A DNA stretch of 64,000 nucleotides, from assembly GCA_029747015.1 (NCBI GenBank), contig JAKOGI010000053.1, positions 678,501 through 742,500 of the forward strand. Direction: 5' to 3'. The notes beneath the pieces were generated by a model. It worked only from the letters and a program-made list of their open reading frames with translations. It ran no database searches and had not been told where the DNA came from. Below, one piece after another: positions 36,852 through 48,140 of this stretch (within the stretch, counting starts at the first letter, position 1; every line of letters begins with the position of its first letter). The DNA comes from Carnegiea gigantea (taxonomy: Eukaryota > Streptophyta > Magnoliopsida > Caryophyllales > Cactaceae). A program made the position numbers and the translations under genes.

Positions 36852-38797
36852 GGCTAATTGGATAGGTGAAGATTTGAGGATAATAGCATATGATGTTGAA
36901 GAAAGTTTCCTTGGTCATGTATTTAGTTTGTCATGACTCATGTGTGAAAGAATTGTCAACTTCCAAAAACAGAGGAGTTTGTTTGAGTATTGAGATGGGT
37001 TTGGATACTACTTATGTGTCGCAAAACTTCAAATCTTTTAATTTTTATGGTAAAAGTACATTGCAATAACCTTATCAATATACATTGCCTTTAAAAAAAA
37101 TTAATAATATTATTTAATAATATGGTTTGTTTGTTTTAGTTATTAATTTCTGGCTTTGTGGAAATTAATTTGTACAATGATGTGCGCTCTAACCGCAACC
37201 AGATAAGATGGGCATCTTTATTAAAAATAAACATGAAATCATGAACAACCAACTGTATAGTATATTGTTTAATTACCTCCCACCCCCCGCCCCCTAAAAA
37301 AAATTCAAACTTCTGTAATATTAATTAAACAGGTGGGATCAAATGTTTTCTTTGGCTTGATATCATAAAATTTTCAAAAATTATTAATTATAGATTAGGT
37401 TGTCTTGATTTGAGAGATTAGCTATTTGGAGCACACAAGTTGAATTTTAATAATTAATAGAAACCGTTCAAGACTAGAAAGGATGTAGACTGGGATTCTA
37501 GGTACTGTTCTGATCCTTGTGATGTTTTTAGGAACAAAATGTGTTTAAATAATTTTTTTCTGAAATATTCCAGTTAGCTTAGTTATTGAAATTTAGTGAG
37601 TCTTAGAATTTTAAATGTTGTTTTTGGGATTTTTTTTTTTTTTTTCCCCTTTCTTACTCTGGTGCGAAGTTTCCAAAGACCCGGTATAACAGGATTTAAT
37701 TTTGGGGAGCACAACTCAAATATGAGAAGAATTAAGATTTTTTAAATTCGGATTTGGATTTGAAATGTCTTTCTATAGTATGCCATATCAGAGATCCAGA
37801 ACAATCAACGATCATCATAAACGAAATTAGATTTTAAAAGGATAGTTATTGACCCCCCCATTACAAATTGTTTATGTGTAGCTCTTGTTGGAAATTATTT
37901 CCATAAAAATGAAAATTTTGTAATATTAATTAATTTTTGATTAATCAATTAAAGAGGCATGGCTGATGAAGAAACATATTAGTTATATAACTAACTAGTT
38001 ACTCTGAATGAAAAGACATATCCACACTTAGTTGTAATATTTTTATGAAATGATGTCATCCTTTAAGGGGAAAATGCATGAGTACAACTTTAAAAATGTG
38101 GAATATTCTTTCAAAATATGCCAAGTAACTGAAGTAAGGCATGAATCAAGAAAGTTATTCTAACAACAATCCCTTTGAATTTCTGTTTAGTCTTAAGCCA
38201 CTAATGCCAATATTTGTGAGTGCAACATGAGTATAAGAGAGACGTCTTTGTATCGCAAATACCTATTTGAAAATGTCTATTGCACATTGAATGAATAAAG
38301 CCTTTAAAAAAGCAATTTCGGTTATACCTAAAAGCCTCGGAGTAATTCTCTCACCGAACTTTTCTCCTAAATTTTTCCAACAGCTCTCATTTAGAAAACT
38401 TATTAGAATGCTTTGATCAGTAAGTAGCAACATAATAAATATTTGAATCAGCAAAAAAAAATAAATATTCGAACTTAACAAATGCATTTTTTACTTAGGA
38501 GAAGCTCAGAAATACTTGTTTGAAATTATAAAAATATATATATATTTTTTAACATATGGTCATAGTTGGATCTGTGAAATAAACCACAAAATTAAATAAA
38601 AGCTATAACGCATAGTTGTAATTTCAACCCGAAGCTAATCATGAGCTTATTCGACTCTAATTCGAAAATTCACGTCCTTTTCTAAAATCAAGTTACTCGA
38701 ATTTTATAACAAGTTTAATATGTGAGTCCTCAAAAGCCGGCACAACTGGATTCCCCCAGTAGGATCACGGTCTCTTCCAGCTAGCAAATGGCTATTT
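36852..38797. other. Upstream region of ATL and AT-rich intergenic DNA
   Basis: The first few hundred bases should include the ATL promoter. No clear TATA element can be chosen by eye. The rest has no gene. Confidence 0.5.
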
Positions 38798-38819
38798 GGG
38801 GGGGGGGGGGGGGGGGGGG
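38798..38819. repeat. G22 homopolymer
   Basis: Twenty-two consecutive G residues, followed by a further G-rich patch to 38,842. Confidence 0.9.
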
Positions 38820-40489
38820 TTGTGGTGTTTGGGGCAGGGGGGTTAGATTAAAAAATAAAAATTGTCAACGATCTAACATAGCAACCCGAGTAGCTATTTC
38901 ATAATTAAGCAATAATAATAATCATAATAATAATAATATACAATCCAAATTATGCATTAGTGGACTTGGATATCAGTTGGTTTTCAATTATTAAAGTCTT
39001 TGAAAGTTATTATCAGAAATTCGAATTCGCTTATGCCTATCTTTACGTTCTATTTGCACAAAAACAAAAAAGGATATGTGGGCTTCTCTCCTTTGACAAA
39101 TCTTTACCTTATCAATACCAAAGGAAACAAATTAAGAATAAATTAGTATTATTATGTAGGTCATGCTAGCCACCTTCCCCCTCCCCCCTTCACATTTACA
39201 AGACACTAAAACAGAACTTTAAGTCATGTTCTTTCTATTAGTAGCTTACAATTTACTACGCAGTACATTCACTCACATTCAATATGCGGTCACTTAATTT
39301 CTACAGAAGTTATCGTGTATTTGTAGATGCTTTGATCTATAATTTAAGATTGGATACAAAACTATTGGACGAGACGAACAAAGCTTATGTGGGAGTCATT
39401 TCATCTTTTAATAGCCAAACGTCTAAGGACTAGGGAGAGTCAATAAAGGGAAGAAAAAGGAATAAGAAGTGAGCTCATACGTTGCACAACAATGAGTAAT
39501 TTTCTCTAAAGTTCACTCTAACTGGCTCTAAAAAAAATCGATTTTGTTAGCTAATAAATGATAATAACATTTTAATTTAAGTTGATTTTGGATTCCCCCA
39601 CCTTCTACTTTTTGCAAATAGAATCCTTACGAAATATACATAGGATTATATACATTATAAAAAACATACATATGAAGTTTTAAAATTCTATATAAAAAGT
39701 TCCTAGACATTTAAATACACCCACTTAAATTTCTAACTCCACAACCCTACATATAAACACAAACCTTAGCATTATTTTAAAGCCACGAGTTACCTTGGAA
39801 ATTTGACCAATAACAACAACATTGAGTCAAAGTAATGATAATTGGTGTTATTGTTGGTAATTTTTATTTTTGTGGGTGGGAATAATGGGGGGAGAATTGT
39901 GCTAAAATAAGGGGGGGGAATATTAAAGTCAATTGTGTCAAGATTTTTTTTTTTTAAAAAAAAAGACTCTCAGTTCCTTCATTAATGGGAAAACCAAGCT
40001 GTAATGAAACTAATGAAAGGAATAAAATCACATATATTCACATACATTGCCAGATATCCGGCTGGTATTACTGAGAGCTGCACATGCCACTTAGCATTTA
40101 CATATTTTCTTTTTGAGTAAATGAAATAATGAATTCACAGTTCACAACAATTTTCTTCTTTTTTCCAAAAAAAATGTTACGTGCGCTTTAGCATTTGACA
40201 GTTCATTCAAGGGCCTTAACACAGCACATTGGAGAGGAAAAATCACTACCAGATACTCCATTTTGTGTGTAAATCACAACTAAGGGACTATATTATTAGA
40301 ATATATTTAAAATGGGCAATATTTTGAAGAAACTATTCTAAGGAGATCATTCACTGTTTACATTTTCTGTTAAGCCCTTAAACTTTTCATATTTGCAAAT
40401 CTACCCTCAATCCTTAAAAACTTACTTTCGAAAAATTGAAAATTGTGTTTGTATTTTTTGCTTACTAATAGATCTCGACGTTCTCTTTC
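38820..40489. other. Intergenic DNA left of pararetrovirus copy 2
   Basis: AT-rich with no gene seen. The junction with viral sequence is not defined, because copy 1 lacks the corresponding leader. Confidence 0.5.
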
Positions 40490-40492
40490 ATC

Positions 40493-40505
40493 TGATATCA
40501 GAGCC
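40493..40505 (+). other. tRNA-Met primer binding site of the pararetrovirus
   Basis: TGATATCAGAGCC matches the initiator tRNA-Met complement TGGTATCAGAGC with one G-to-A change. In Caulimoviridae this primes minus-strand DNA synthesis and marks nucleotide 1. Confidence 0.8.
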
Positions 40506-40571
40506 ACGTGCACAAAAATAAATGAGATTATTAAGCTAATTAATGACGAATTAAGTTAATTAACTGCGATT

Positions 40572-40902
40572 AATGCTTGAACCATCATCTGCTTGTCCTG
40601 GACCTAATTATTCACATATTGTTTACTCACCGGATGGTAATATCTCATTAGCACCCCACCCCAGTTAAACTATATCACTGATATAATTTTAGAATTAAGG
40701 GTTAAATTAGCTAAAATAAAAGATCTTAAGAATCAGTTAACTGTTGTCCATATTTCTCTTATTAACGAGATTAGATATAGTGAAAAATCTACTCCTAGAA
40801 TTAGCACTCCTTTTCAACATAAATATCCTTTCCAAAATCAAAAAAATAAGATTTCATTTCCTTCGCAAAAGATAAAAATTCAAAAAGAAACAGGAGAATA
40901 AT
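40572..40902 (+). pseudogene. Coding-like region upstream of the coat protein (possible virion-associated/small ORF)
   Basis: One frame from about 40,675 to 40,902 is open and encodes a leucine/isoleucine/lysine-rich stretch likely to form a coiled coil, then a charged linker rich in Lys and Gln. A short open piece in another frame precedes it (40,572-40,670). Position and coiled coil recall the virion-associated protein or the small first ORF of other Caulimoviridae. The family is not certain. There is no copy 1 counterpart, because that end was removed. Confidence 0.4.
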
Positions 40903-40939
40903 CTGGTACAAAATCTACTGAAAAGAAAGAAAAAGAAGA

Positions 40940-42437
40940 TGAAATATGAAAAATACAATCTTGAAGAACTACAAAAAATGTTTGATGAAGAACAAAATCC
41001 ATAAGAACCAAACAAAATCATGAGCACAATTAGTGATAAACATGACGTTTTGTCTGAAGACAATGAAGAGACCAATAATGTCCAACTAGAAGAATAAATA
41101 TATCAGCAAATGAATCTTATTAAACTCGATGATCATAATGTGTTATCATTAGAAGAAATTAAACAAAAATTAGACAAAAAATATGGTAAAATGATTGCTG
41201 AGAATGAGATTAACGAAATCAGAGAAGAAATTGACTTATATGAAACAGAGACTAATCTTGCTAATAATATCGTTCCTAAACCTGAAGAATTTGGTGAACC
41301 ATCCAGAAGAAACACTCATTTCTTAAGACTTAGAAATGTTCCTACAGGACATATAACCAATTTTTCCTTCGACTTTATCCCAAGGAAAACCACGACCTAT
41401 GAAGAGATTGACCTTACTCCAATTAGCCAAATTAGTTATATCTTAAACATTGATGGAGCCCGTAATAGAGAAGAAATATTTAAGCACTAGAAAAGATGAA
41501 TGACTAGTATCTTAAATTTAAATACTACATGGACTGCAGCCAACTTCCTAAATTATATCGAGAAGAAATATTTGAGCACTAGAAAAGATGAATGACCAGT
41601 ATTTTAAACTTAAATACTACATAGACTGCAGCCAACTTCCTAAATTATATCGAGCATAGTTTCTCTGGCACGTTAGCTGATTGGTATGATTCATTAAGTG
41701 AAGATGGTAAAAACACATTAAGAGTGATGGAAACACCAACTGCTATGTTCAGAAGTCTGTGTAAAGAAATTGAAACTGAATTTATCAGAGCTAAAATAAA
41801 TTCAGAAGAAAAAGCACGAGAATGGCAAAGAAAAATTCACAACATAGAACTATGGATATGAGATACCTATAAAATTATATTACAGAATTCAGTTAATATT
41901 ATTAAAAAATTGGGCATAATGAAATCAGTCTTGGCATGTTCTATGATAAGTTGCCATATCCTATAAATTCGATAATTAATGAAAAATATATGGCATGATT
42001 TAAAGGAACAGATGTTGTTGATATCCTTGATTCAAGAATTTTCTATTTGAGAAAATGGGTCAATGAACAATATCTTGATCTTCAAAAGCAAAAGAAGATA
42101 AAGAAGGAATTCTTGACTTGGTGAGATTCTCCTCACCAATGGGGAAAAGAAATTGAGAAAAGAAGAAAAAGAAAATTTTATAAGAAAAAGAGTTTTAAAA
42201 AGCAAAGAGGCGAAAAATATAGAAGAAAATATTACAACAAACCAAATTCTAAAAAACGTAGATTTTTTAGAAAAACTGCTTATTGTCCTGCAGGAAAAAA
42301 TAATTGCAAATGCTGAACATGAGGAGAAGTAGGACATTATGCTAATGAATGCAAAAATAGAAAAAATAACAAACTTATTGAAACCTTGGGAAACCTAGAT
42401 TATGTTGAGCTCAGTGAAGATGAGGCATTAGACCTAG
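40940..42437 (+). pseudogene. Pararetrovirus coat protein (copy 2)
   Basis: Acidic N-terminus, conserved block around FIPRKTTTYEEIDLT (41,110-41,490), then a capsid-like block with DWYDSLSED (about 41,680), a lysine/arginine-rich stretch (42,150-42,260) and the CCHC knuckle (42,305-42,352). In the knuckle, TGA codons stand at 42,314-42,316 and 42,320-42,322, both also present in copy 1. Further stops include 41,488-41,490. A 92-bp tandem duplication lies in the middle. The acidic tail expected after the knuckle is deleted. Confidence 0.8.
41470..41653 (+). repeat. 92-bp tandem duplication in the coat region of copy 2
   Basis: Units 41,470-41,561 and 41,562-41,653 both start GAAGAAATATT and end AAATTATATCGA, with a few differences. 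Copy 1 has a single unit (from 1,939). Confidence 0.92.
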
Positions 42438-42890
42438 ATTAATAAGAAAAATATAATAAAAATTGATGAGGAAGGTAAAATCACTATTAAACCTCAACTA
42501 TTAAGAAGCATGAGTACAAGATCAGATTGGGGAGAAGGATCTTCATCCGCTAAAGAAGAGCTTAAAGAAGATACAATTAGCCTAATCAGTGAAATAAGTA
42601 GAACGAGTTTTGAGGTTGCAAGATCCAGTCTAGATCGGTTAACAAGTCTAGATAGAAAAGTCATTGGGTACAAAATTAGAACTGTCAATGAACCTATCCA
42701 TGAAGATGAATTAGTCAAAAATATGATTATGAAAATATCCTATGAAGCTACCAACACAAACCCTAATAGCATCTATATACCAATAAAGATATGTTTAGAA
42801 GAATATAATAAATATGAATTATGTACTTACATAGATAGTGGTTGTTCTCTATACTTTAGAAAAAGATCATTATTTCCTAAATTTATGTGA
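42438..42890 (+). pseudogene. Pararetrovirus aspartic protease (copy 2)
   Basis: Open from 42,510 to 42,890. The catalytic D-S-G lies at 42,834-42,842 in a Y-I-D-S-G-C-S context. Upstream is a conserved V-I-G-Y-K-I-R segment and an E-L-V-K-N segment. The frame ends at a TGA (42,888-42,890) at a codon where copy 1 has TAG. The junction with the deleted movement-protein region is just upstream. Confidence 0.8.
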
Positions 42891-43159
42891 AAAAGAGTTA
42901 AAAATTCTTTACAAGTAAGGATAGCTGATAATAGTGTTATGAGCCACAAGGAAGTCATAGAAGGGTTATCTATAGAATTAGGAGGAATTCAATGCATTAT
43001 ACCAATTCTATGGGCTATTGATCAATCCTCTCATGATATGATTATTGAAAATAATTTTTAAAGATTATATTCTCCTTGCACTCAGACCATAAACCAAATA
43101 ATATTTACAATTAGTGGTCACTCAGTTCCTATTGAGAAATTAAGTAAGGCCTACACTCA

Positions 43160-44040
43160 TCAAAAAATTGAATTTACACGCAGCCAGCGTAGTGAGAAGG
43201 TAATCCCTGCACAACGAGAAGTAGCACTGGCAATCTCATTACTTGAATTATCTATTAAAGAGTAGATTGTTGAATAAAAAGAAAAATTATGTAAAGAACT
43301 CTACTTTAACAATCCTCTAAAATTTTGGGATAAAGACAAAATATTTGATAAAATCACTTTATAAAATTCCCAACATTATCATTCGAGTTAAACAAATGGT
43401 ATATACCCACCAAGATATCCAAGAATTTGATAAATACATTAAAGAACTTCTTGACAAAGGATTAATTAGAAATAGCAAGAGTCCTCATACTAACCCTGCT
43501 TTCATGGTAAGAAATCATGTTGAAGTAAAAAGAGGAAAATCTAGAATGATAATCAATTACAAAAAAACTTAATGATAATACTGTCTTTGATGGCTATTAT
43601 ATTCCTAATAAAACAGTCATTTTCAATAGAATTCAAGGAGACTTTTGGTTCTCGAAAATGGATTGTAAAAGTGATTATTGACAGATAAAAATGGATGAAG
43701 AAAGTATTCCTTTAACTGCATTTAGTGCCCTACAAGGACATTATGATAGTAATGTCATTTGGTCTTAAAAATGCACCCCAAATATTCCAGAGAAGAATTG
43801 ATAATATCTTTAAAGATCTCAATCATTGTTGCTTAGTTTACATCGACGACATCCTTATATTTTCTAAAACCATAGAACAACACAAAGATGATATCTTAGC
43901 AGTCATCCAGAGATGCATCGATCATGGCATTATACTTGGTAAGAACAAATGCATTTATGCTAAGCAAGAAATTGAGTTTTTAAGTCTAGAGATAAAAGTT
44001 GGACAAATCATCTCACAAAAGCATATTCTGGAAAAAAAAA
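43160..44040 (+). pseudogene. Pararetrovirus reverse transcriptase (copy 2)
   Basis: Fragments at 43,345-43,572 and 43,725-44,048. RT motifs in order are Q-E-F-D-K-x-I-K-E-L-L, G-L-I-R-N-S-K-S-P, R-M-I-I-N-Y-K, Q-I-K-M-D-E (43,682 on), F-G-L-K-N-A-P-Q-I-F-Q-R and the catalytic Y-I-D-D (43,839-43,850), which is intact. Breaks include a TGA at 43,679-43,681 at the aromatic residue before Q-I-K-M and a frameshift near 43,745. The enzyme would copy pregenomic RNA into DNA in the virion. Confidence 0.87.
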
Positions 44041-44640
44041 ATTCCTGAAAAGATTAAAGATAAAAAACAACTAGAAAGGTTTTTTGAGTGCCTTACATAT
44101 GTTTCTGATTTCATTAAAGATTTGACTAAATTAAGAAAGTCATTGCAGCAGAAACTCAAGAAAGAAGTAAGTTGGACATGGACTAATAACGATTCAAAAA
44201 TTATACAGAACTTCAAAAAGATGTGTAAAAATCTTCCTGTTCTTAATTTACCTAATGAAGGAGATAATTTAGTTCTTGAAATAGATACTAACAATGAGCA
44301 CTGGAGTGCGGTACTCAAAATCAAAGAAGGTGAAAAACTTTACAAATACTGCAGTGAAATCTTTAATAAAACAGAATGTAACTATCCTATGATGGAAAAA
44401 GAAATTCTTGCAGTCATAAGGGGAATTGAAAAATTCTTAATCTTTTTAGCCCCTAAACCTTTTCTTGTTCGAACTGATTGCAAAGGAATACTTGATTTTG
44501 TGAAAAAGAATTTATCAAATATGCAAGTGTAAGGGAGACTCCTGCGTTAGCAATTATGACTTAACCAGTTTTTCTTCTCTATTGAATATATACAGGGATC
44601 GAAAAACTCTCTGACAGATAGTCTAACTCGAGAGCTCGCC
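44041..44640 (+). pseudogene. Pararetrovirus RNase H (copy 2)
   Basis: Open at 43,999-44,532 apart from the RT junction. Visible are a connection segment with L-T-K-L-R-K, L-P-V-L-N-L-P-N-E, the first catalytic Asp in E-I-D-T-N-N-E-H-W-S, the Glu in M-E-K-E-I-L-A-V-I-R, and the Asp in V-R-T-D-C-K-G. A D-S-L-T-R-E-L segment at about 44,612 closes the domain. It degrades RNA in RNA-DNA hybrids during reverse transcription. One TAA at 44,530-44,532 and a frame change interrupt it. Confidence 0.85.
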
Positions 44641-45612
44641 AATATGATCATCAAAGTCGATCTCCTGCCAGAAAAAGAGGAAATCCTTAATGAAATGCCA
44701 ATCATACTAAAATGGGTTACGCCTTCTACTAAAGTCCTTATTGAAAACCTAGAATTTCATACAAAAAGTAGATCGCGCTTTGGTTTACTTTCTACTACCT
44801 ATCTAATAGCCCAAAGATTTTCCCTTCTAGAATTACAAATTAGCTACCTTCGGTGTCCTTATGATATCCAAGAAAAAATAAGTTCTCATATCCAAGAAAC
44901 ATGGTTCAATGAATGGTATGTAGCCTGCACCGACTTCTATCATCATTATTTTTATGATATTTGGGAGTCTTAGAATACAACGACCTATTTTCCCGACAGA
45001 TCTGCAGTTCGAGGTATTTGTTTCCCAGCCAATTCATTATCTCCCCGTGATCCTATCTTCGAAGCCTGGAAATATGGGATGGTATTTTACTTCTCAGAAG
45101 TTCCCGATCCAAATTTTTCATTTTTCCCAACCTTAACTAAGTTCCAACAATATATGCTCAAAAGGTTCCATTGGATTCTTAAATCTCCTGAAGGACCAAT
45201 AAAAATTCCAATTCGCATATACCTAACTTTAGAGGTTTACAGCGCCCTAATTGATTATGAAAATGGAAAAGCCAAACCAACCCATTATCTTGTCCAAATC
45301 GCTGATTGCGACAATCTCAGTGATCAACGACAAAATTGGATTCATGGAGATCCGATATATATAGTTATTGATCCTGCATTCGCAAGGGCTGTTGGATTTT
45401 TCAACATTTATTATCAATGTTGGGCATTAATTGAGCGAGAAAAAACGTTAATATATTGTGGAAACACTACTTTCATCTATGATAATGAGTTCAAAAATTA
45501 CATGAAAGTGGATGATGCAGAATCTGAAGACATCTTTGATGATCTTTTTGATGTTGGAGTTGGAAAATTCTTCTCAGAAAACGGGAAAAAATATTTTCTT
45601 GAGCTATTTTAA
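44641..45612 (+). pseudogene. Unrecognised pararetrovirus frame downstream of RNase H (copy 2)
   Basis: Open pieces at 44,644-44,973 and 45,079-45,612 (109 and 177 residues) plus a linking piece in another frame. The second is rich in Tyr and Phe and has the segments H-G-D-P-I-Y-I-V-I-D-P and Y-D-N-E-F-K-N-Y-M-K. It ends in an acidic stretch with F-F-S-E-N-G-K-K-Y-F. I do not recognise the family. Lying between the polymerase and the promoter, it occupies the place of the transactivator/inclusion-body gene in caulimoviruses and cavemoviruses. Conservation of the same blocks in copy 1 argues it was a real viral protein. Confidence 0.6.
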
Positions 45613-45802
45613 GAATATGATCCAGAGTATCTTAAGCAATCAATGAATATTCAGATAATGATGGTCTGGAAGATATAATTGGAAATGAAGGTATGCAGAA
45701 TCTCAATAATGATGACTAGTCTTGTCATCATTAAAAATTCTGAAAAGGCTGTCCCATTATTGTACTATTTTGACAAGTGTCTGGTCTGTAAAATAAAGTG
45801 CG

Positions 45803-45899
45803 TACTGTAACCGTCAGTGTACTGCAACCATGTGAAAAATCTTTATGTACTGTAGCCTTTAGGGCATCCTATGTACTCCCATCCCCTCTATAAATAGAG
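45803..45899 (+). promoter_or_regulatory. Pararetrovirus promoter (copy 2)
   Basis: TATAAATA at 45,889-45,896 sits in the near-palindrome CTCTATAAATAGAG. Upstream are three related elements TACTGTAACC (45,803), TACTGCAACC (45,820) and TACTGTAGCC (45,848). Copy 1 has the same layout. Confidence 0.8.
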
Positions 45900-46054
45900 A
45901 GGTCGAGAGCTGAGAAGGACACGGTCATTTGAGCATTCTTGAGCAAAAGAGAAGTTGGAATTCTCCATTTCCCCATGAACAAACATCTCTAATGATCTTA
46001 GCTTAAGTTTCCCCTCAAAGCATTCCATTGTAATATAACAATTTTCAAATTTTT

Positions 46055-46060
46055 AATAAA
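46055..46060 (+). terminator. Pararetrovirus poly(A) signal (copy 2)
   Basis: AATAAA lies about 165 bp after the TATA box, as in copy 1. This would give a short terminal redundancy to the genomic RNA. Confidence 0.6.
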
Positions 46061-46762
46061 AGAAATTTCCCAGTAGGAAACGTTATCCAATTGAACCTTA
46101 TGTCTTAAATATTATAATTTCTTGATTAAAGTTTCACTATCTTTGAAAAAGATTAAAAACTTGATTAATGATTACGATTTGAGGTAGGAAACGAAATAAA
46201 TCTGTGCTGTGCCTGATCTAAGGAAGGTGTGGTTGAGATTAGCAATCTCTGTAAACCGAAAGCTAGAGGAACGCCAGAGTCCAGCGCTGATTAAGTTCAG
46301 GTAACGGTCGAAACTCTCTAATTAAGTTTTAATTATTTTTGCTGAGCATGGTTGGCCTATAACCACAGAATTTATAATATATAAGATATAAGTAGTAGAT
46401 TGTGATAACTAGCACCAGTAAAGTCATTATAAGAAGTTAAATCAGTTAAAACAAGCATATTTTTCCTATTTCATGGACTATTCTGCAATTTCTAAAAGTT
46501 CAGGGACTAAATTGCAAAGAAAAACTTCAGCCAGTAACTATTTCGAAAAAATATTGTCCCCCTATTAATAGTTTACCCAAATAGTAGGTACTTTGGAATA
46601 CATTCTAAAGACATTGACCCCTAATAATTATTTCCAGAGAATCAAGGTACTCCAGAGTCATAAATTGCGTTAGAGAATATGGCAAGTAGGGGAACAAAAA
46701 TGGGGAAAGGGAAAGAAAGGAAAAGAAAAGATTGTGTAGAACTACACATGAGAACAAGGGAC

Positions 46763-47017
46763 TTGGTGCAATATTACACTGTCGAAGCTTCATTGGCCCG
46801 TGTGGTCACTTGCTACCAACCCCCCTTCTCCCGCGTTCAATCAGGGGGCCACACAATTCTGCTTTGTGCAAGAATTGTGTAGGAGGGCTTATGTGCCTGG
46901 GCTCTGCTCAGGGCTTTGACATATCCTCCCTGACCTGTTGTGGCCTGATAGGTACCTGAGATAGGGGCCTCGTGGGCTAGGTCTGCTTGGCAAAAAAATT
47001 GGTGCAATATTAGACTG
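46763..47017 (+). mobile_element. tRNA-derived SINE with 19-bp TSD
   Basis: TTGGTGCAATATTACACTG (46,763-46,781) is repeated at 46,999-47,017 with one mismatch. The body between ends in an A7 run against the right duplicate. A-box-like TGGCCCGTGTGG (46,794-46,805) and B-box-like GCGTTCAATCAGG (46,833-46,845) have Pol III promoter spacing. It is more GC-rich than the flanks. The short open frames across it are not genes. Confidence 0.82.
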
Positions 47018-47163
47018 CAAAAATGGTAAATAAATCCAAACCTCGGGATCTCGCTCTTGCCTCATAACATGCCAAAAGAGTTACATGAATACTATCTTAC
47101 TCGTAGAATTGAAGTACAGAGATAGTTAAACTGTGAATCTAAAAGACACTTACCTGCTATCAA

Positions 47164-47378
47164 GGGCCTGTTCTTTTCGTTGGTAAATAAGGGTTGGTAA
47201 ATGAGTGAAGTGGATTGAAATGGACTGAACTAAGTTGAAGTAGATTGAAGTAGATTGAAATGGGTTGAATTTTTTATGTGATAAATTAAACTTGATTAAA
47301 ATAATAGAAGTAGGTTGAAGTGGGTTGAAGTAGATTGAGGTTGGTATTTTAGAATTGACCAACGAAAAGAACATGGCC
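47164..47378. mobile_element. Tourist-like MITE (215 bp) downstream of NINJA
   Basis: The ends are inverted: GGGCCTGTTCTTTTCGTTGG and the complement of GGCCATGTTCTTTTCGTTGG. Possible TAA-type duplicate (CAA left, TAA right). The interior is a run of TTGAAGTGGG / TTGAAGTAGA units. Confidence 0.8.
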
Positions 47379-48140
47379 TAAATAACAAAAGAACACGACA
47401 TTTTACTTCATCCACAACTATCCATAAAAGAATACAAACAACGAGGCAATATTGAGGGTCATGACACTACACCAGAGTGCAGAAACCATTAAATCACCAA
47501 ATAGATGTCTAGGGTGTGAAAAGAGTTAAATGCATACCATCCTACTTGCAGCATCCAGTTGCAAAGAGGCTAGTCAAACCCTGAAATGAAAAGCCAGCCT
47601 ACCATTCCTTTTTTTGTTTGGGGGGGGGGGGTTCCAAAGAATTGCCTAGTATTCTATGACAAGTAATAGACGACAACTTAGGGAGATGCCTTGCTTCAAG
47701 CCAGTGAAATCCAAGGTTGAAAATTTGCCTAATAGTCACCTTTTCCACTGCCTGTACAGTGAACACCGCAATACTGAAGACATCCCACCAAAAACTGATC
47801 CAGCAATCGGAACTTTTATTACAAAAAACCATATAGATCATCCAAAGGGGAAAAGGCAAAATTGGCTCTAGAACATACGGACCAGGCTGTTACAAGCAGC
47901 TTGCCCATCTTTATGTGGTAATTTATACAGGTGGATGATCCCAATATTACATTCTAGCAAGGCAACGATGCCTGCTTATCATATGTATAGTCACCCCCAC
48001 AAACATGTCCCGTAATTATGCAAACTACTAAAACAGGTTCAAGGAAATTGAATGTGGAAAAATATGTACTAGAAGCTCAGATTCGTTTACCTCAGATGCC
48101 TGATTTTCATCATTTCGTTAGTCATCATAGGGCAAACAAA
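47379..48140 (-). other. NINJA 3' UTR and downstream flank
   Basis: On the minus strand a poly(A) signal AATAAA (47,815-47,820) lies about 320 bp after the NINJA stop. A G12 run is at 47,620-47,631. No other gene is seen. Confidence 0.5.

Larger units (their letters stand above)
40490..46675 (+). mobile_element. Endogenous pararetrovirus copy 2 (Caulimoviridae), uninterrupted
   Basis: The order is tRNA-Met primer site, coiled-coil region, coat protein with knuckle, protease, reverse transcriptase, RNase H, unrecognised frame, promoter, poly(A) signal and leader. No LTRs are present. The unit begins at the primer site and its similarity to copy 1 ends at 46,675. Relative to copy 1 it lacks about 810 bp with the coat acidic tail and movement protein (junction near 42,437), and it has a private 92-bp tandem duplication. 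Stops and frameshifts occur in all frames, but the RT and protease active-site residues are intact. Confidence 0.88.

Noticed and set aside
37670..38760. Similar short segments near 37,670 and 38,727 (CAAAAG-CCGG-AAC-GGATT)
   Set aside because: Too short and imperfect to call a repeat family.
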